Below, piece by piece: positions 22,542 through 24,212 of a stretch of DNA of 24,212 nucleotides. The DNA is from Pectinatus sp. GTDB lineage: Bacteria; Bacillota; Negativicutes; Selenomonadales; Selenomonadaceae. The notes beneath the pieces were generated by a model. It saw nothing but the letters and a program-made list of their open reading frames with translations, was not told the origin of the DNA and made no database searches. Numbering within the stretch: the first letter of the stretch is position 1; the number at the start of each line of letters is the position of its first letter. Location of the stretch: assembly GCA_020025075.1 (NCBI GenBank), contig JAHHSR010000020.1, positions 1 to 24,212 on the forward strand, given 5' to 3'. The position numbers and the translations under genes were made by a program.

Positions 22542-23250
22542 TGATTTTTTGCTGAAGGCCTGTTCAGAAGCGCAGATAAATTTAGATGAAAAGCAGTGCG
22601 AGCAATTTGGCAAGTATTATCGCCTGTTGGTGAGCTGGAATGAAAAAATTAATTTAACGGCGATTACTGACCCGCAGGAAGTGGTGGTAAAGCATATGGT
22701 GGACTCTTTGAGTGCTTGGGATGAAAAATTATTTGCAAAAGCCAAAACGCTCATCGATGTGGGAACTGGTGCCGGATTTCCTGGCTTGCCGCTGAAAATC
22801 ATGTATCCGTCATTGCAGGTAACTTTGTTGGACAGCTTAAAGAAACGGGTTAATTTTTTGCGCGAAGTAGCCAGTGCGCTGGAACTTGAAGGGATTTTTA
22901 TCGAGCATGGGCGGGCGGAAGATTTTGCCCGCATAAAAATGCGGCGGGAAAAGTATGATATAGCCGTTTCCCGTGCTGTTGCGCCATTGCCCGTTCTGGC
23001 AGAATATGATTTGCCGTTTGTGCGGCTTGGTGGCCATTTTGTCGCGATGAAGGGGCGCGCCTACACACAAGAGGTAGAAGATGCAAAGGCGGCATTGCAG
23101 CTTTTAGGCGGTCGCCTGGAAAAAATTTCTGAAGTTAAGCTGCCTGGCCTTTTGGATAAAAGAGCGATTATCTATGTAAAAAAACAGCGTCCGACGGCAA
23201 TGCGGTATCCGCGCCGTGCTGGTTTGCCCGCTAAAGAGCCTTTGCGTTAA
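22531..23250 (+). CDS. rsmG: 16S rRNA (guanine(527)-N(7))-methyltransferase
   Basis: This cytoplasmic SAM-dependent enzyme (GidB) methylates G527 of 16S rRNA; its loss gives low-level streptomycin resistance in other bacteria. The 239-residue product has the NLTAITDPQEVVVKHMVDSL region (41-60), the SAM-binding loop DVGTGAGFPGLPLKI (76-90) and the usual end RYPRRAGLPAKEPLR. ATG at 22531 was chosen for the strong GGAGGCGA just upstream; the frame is open before it inside mnmG. The mnmG overlap suggests co-translation. No parA/parB genes follow, unlike in many Firmicutes. Confidence 0.95.
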   Translation: MQFDDFLLKACSEAQINLDEKQCEQFGKYYRLLVSWNEKINLTAITDPQEVVVKHMVDSLSAWDEKLFAKAKTLIDVGTGAGFPGLPLKIMYPSLQVTLLDSLKKRVNFLREVASALELEGIFIEHGRAEDFARIKMRREKYDIAVSRAVAPLPVLAEYDLPFVRLGGHFVAMKGRAYTQEVEDAKAALQLLGGRLEKISEVKLPGLLDKRAIIYVKKQRPTAMRYPRRAGLPAKEPLR

Positions 23251-23252
23251 AA

Positions 23253-23282
23253 TCGACATGAGAGGGCTGGCTATGCTAAAAT
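23253..23282 (+). promoter_or_regulatory. Promoter for the secreted-protein gene
   Basis: TCGACA (23253-23258) and TAAAAT (23277-23282) are 18 bp apart, with TGC immediately before the -10 element. It starts three bases after the rsmG stop. Confidence 0.5.
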
Positions 23283-23317
23283 AAAAGGAGCACTTAAAGG
23301 GGAGGCGAAGCGGCGCG

Positions 23318-24061
23318 ATGCTGCCGCAATACATGAAAAAAATAATTTTTTGCCTGCTGGCAGTATTTATTATTGCTTTTGACAGTCAGGCGGCTTTGGC
23401 GCAGTCGCTGGAAAAAGAAGTGGCGGCAGCGATAGCGGCTAATCAGCCGGAACTGCTCTCTGAAGCGCAGGTTCAGCCTATCGTGCAATCTGCAGCAACG
23501 GTCAAGCCAGCTGAACCGCAAAAGAAAAAAAAGCTCACGCGCTATGAAAAAAAAGCGCGCAAGATGGTGAGGCAGCTTGAAAAAGAGCGCCTAGATGATA
23601 GCCATCGCTATTTACTCATATCGATGGACAGCAAATTTGCCTATTACCTTGACCGCGTTTCGGCACGGTGGATTAAGGAACCTGATACCAATGCCAAGGT
23701 AATTGACGTCTGGCTACGCCTTGTGGATATAAATTCCTTGAAGAATCCCGTCCTCGGACAATATATGAAAAGCGTGCCGCGAGGGGAGTATTTGCTCGAC
23801 CATTATTATATTAAGCCTTATACGCGGCAAGTACAGTTCCTTTGCGAGCTGGATATTTCAGGGCAGCCTGCCAATAATGTTGTTCAGAATGCGTATTCTG
23901 CCAATAATTGGGAATATGTAATTCCGGGCAGTGTCGAAGACCACATCTATAATAGTGTGATGGCGATTCGTCATGATATACCTAGTGCAGTAGATCAAAC
24001 CAAGCCTATTACGCAGGAAGCAGCTGACTTTATTGAACGGACATTAAATATCAGCTTATGA
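23318..24061 (+). CDS. Secreted protein of unknown function
   Basis: I do not recognise a named family. The 247-residue protein begins with a signal peptide (basic MKK at 6-8, a hydrophobic core at 9-20, likely cleavage after ALA at 26-28) and has no lipobox. A lysine-rich stretch (about 53-77, with KKKKLTRYEKKARK) links to a mixed alpha/beta domain (about 78-247) containing ISMDSKFAYYLDRVSARWI, VIDVWLRLV and YVIPGSVEDHIYNSVM. The IPGS-x-x-D-x-IYN-x-V ending looks like a repeated motif of secreted or periplasmic proteins in outer-membrane Firmicutes. ATG at 23318 has GGGGAGG 12 bp upstream; ATG at 23333 is also possible and leaves a normal signal peptide. It has its own promoter and a strong terminator. 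Confidence 0.75.
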   Translation: MLPQYMKKIIFCLLAVFIIAFDSQAALAQSLEKEVAAAIAANQPELLSEAQVQPIVQSAATVKPAEPQKKKKLTRYEKKARKMVRQLEKERLDDSHRYLLISMDSKFAYYLDRVSARWIKEPDTNAKVIDVWLRLVDINSLKNPVLGQYMKSVPRGEYLLDHYYIKPYTRQVQFLCELDISGQPANNVVQNAYSANNWEYVIPGSVEDHIYNSVMAIRHDIPSAVDQTKPITQEAADFIERTLNISL

Positions 24062-24065
24062 TATT

Positions 24066-24101
24066 TTGGTCAAAATCCTTCGGATTTTGACCAATTTTTT
24101 T
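24066..24101 (+). terminator. Strong intrinsic terminator after the secreted-protein gene
   Basis: A perfect 13-bp stem, TTGGTCAAAATCC (24066-24078) with GGATTTTGACCAA (24082-24094), a TTC loop and a run of T residues. The stem is flanked by A/T on both sides. Confidence 0.92.
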
Positions 24102-24158
24102 ATGCCGTCTTTGGCTTGTTTGCACTGTTTTTTTGTTGTACACTATAAGCACAGCTAT

Positions 24159-24212
24159 TGAACCTCCCCCACTTATAGAAGTGGGAGATTCTTGAGAAGT
24201 CTGATACACGAA
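24159..24212 (-). mobile_element. Second IS200/IS605-like element end (right end, minus orientation)
   Basis: On the minus strand, 24160-24191 forms an imperfect hairpin: AAGTGG with CCACTT around a four-base loop, then further pairing out to GAA with TTC, with a two-base bulge and one mismatch. It ends GGGAGGTTCA, identical to the last 10 bases of the left-hand element, although the stem sequence differs. This points to a different IS of the same group, read into the window from the right. A tnpB-like tail cannot be assigned to one frame with confidence. Confidence 0.55.

Noticed and set aside
1..24212. CRISPR arrays, tRNA or rRNA genes
   Set aside because: No regularly spaced direct repeats and no cloverleaf or rRNA-like sequence were found while reading both strands.

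Overview
This window is the replication-origin region of a Firmicutes-lineage chromosome, probably from the class Negativicutes (Firmicutes with an outer membrane). The core order is firmicute-like: recF, dnaN, dnaA, oriC, rpmH, rnpA, yidD, yidC, khpB (jag), mnmE, mnmG, rsmG, with a RemB-type DUF370 gene beside recF. Several details differ from Bacillus. A DUF721 (DciA-like) protein with a zinc ribbon follows recF. The usual gyrB position downstream of remB holds a GT8 glycosyltransferase of the kind used for lipopolysaccharide. YidC is short and has no lipobox. The genus cannot be fixed from this sequence alone.

Layout. At 1-50 lies the right end of an IS200/IS605-family element, including the last codons of a TnpB-like protein, joined to a 5'-truncated threonine/serine exporter gene (51-813). 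At 1107-4064 are two plus-strand transporters, an alanine/glycine:cation symporter and a POT-family peptide transporter. At 4106-5814, on the minus strand, are a deoxyribose-phosphate aldolase gene (deoC) and a DeoR/SorC-type regulator. At 5884-7494 is release factor 3 (prfC) behind a leader of about 170 nt. At 7764-9865 is sucCD, preceded by about 215 nt of hairpin-rich leader. At 10232-16301 is the left origin operon: dnaA, dnaN, recF, a DUF721 gene, remB and a GT8 gene, several of them overlapping. The dnaA-dnaN gap (14611-14865) and the dnaA-rpmH gap (16302-16831) both carry DnaA boxes, so the origin looks bipartite. The first gap has the AT-rich, DnaA-trio-like candidate unwinding site; the second has a 34-bp perfect palindrome built on two facing DnaA boxes. 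At 16832-19146 is rpmH-rnpA-yidD-(55-codon ORF)-yidC-khpB, then mnmE-mnmG-rsmG to 23250, a secreted protein of unknown function (23318-24061), a strong terminator, and a second IS200/IS605-like end facing inward (24159-24212).

Genes on both sides of dnaA run away from the origin, as expected for leading-strand genes; only the transporters at 1-4064 run against replication. Functions present are replication initiation and clamp loading, ribosome and RNase P biogenesis, membrane-protein insertion, tRNA wobble-uridine modification (mnmE/mnmG), rRNA methylation (rsmG), succinyl-CoA metabolism and deoxynucleoside catabolism. The observations most worth a second look are the uncatalogued-looking 55-codon ORF tied to yidD and yidC by GTGA and ATGA overlaps, the structured sucCD leader, and the DUF721 and GT8 genes in the origin operon. 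Both window edges fall inside transposon ends, which would fit an assembly broken at repeats.
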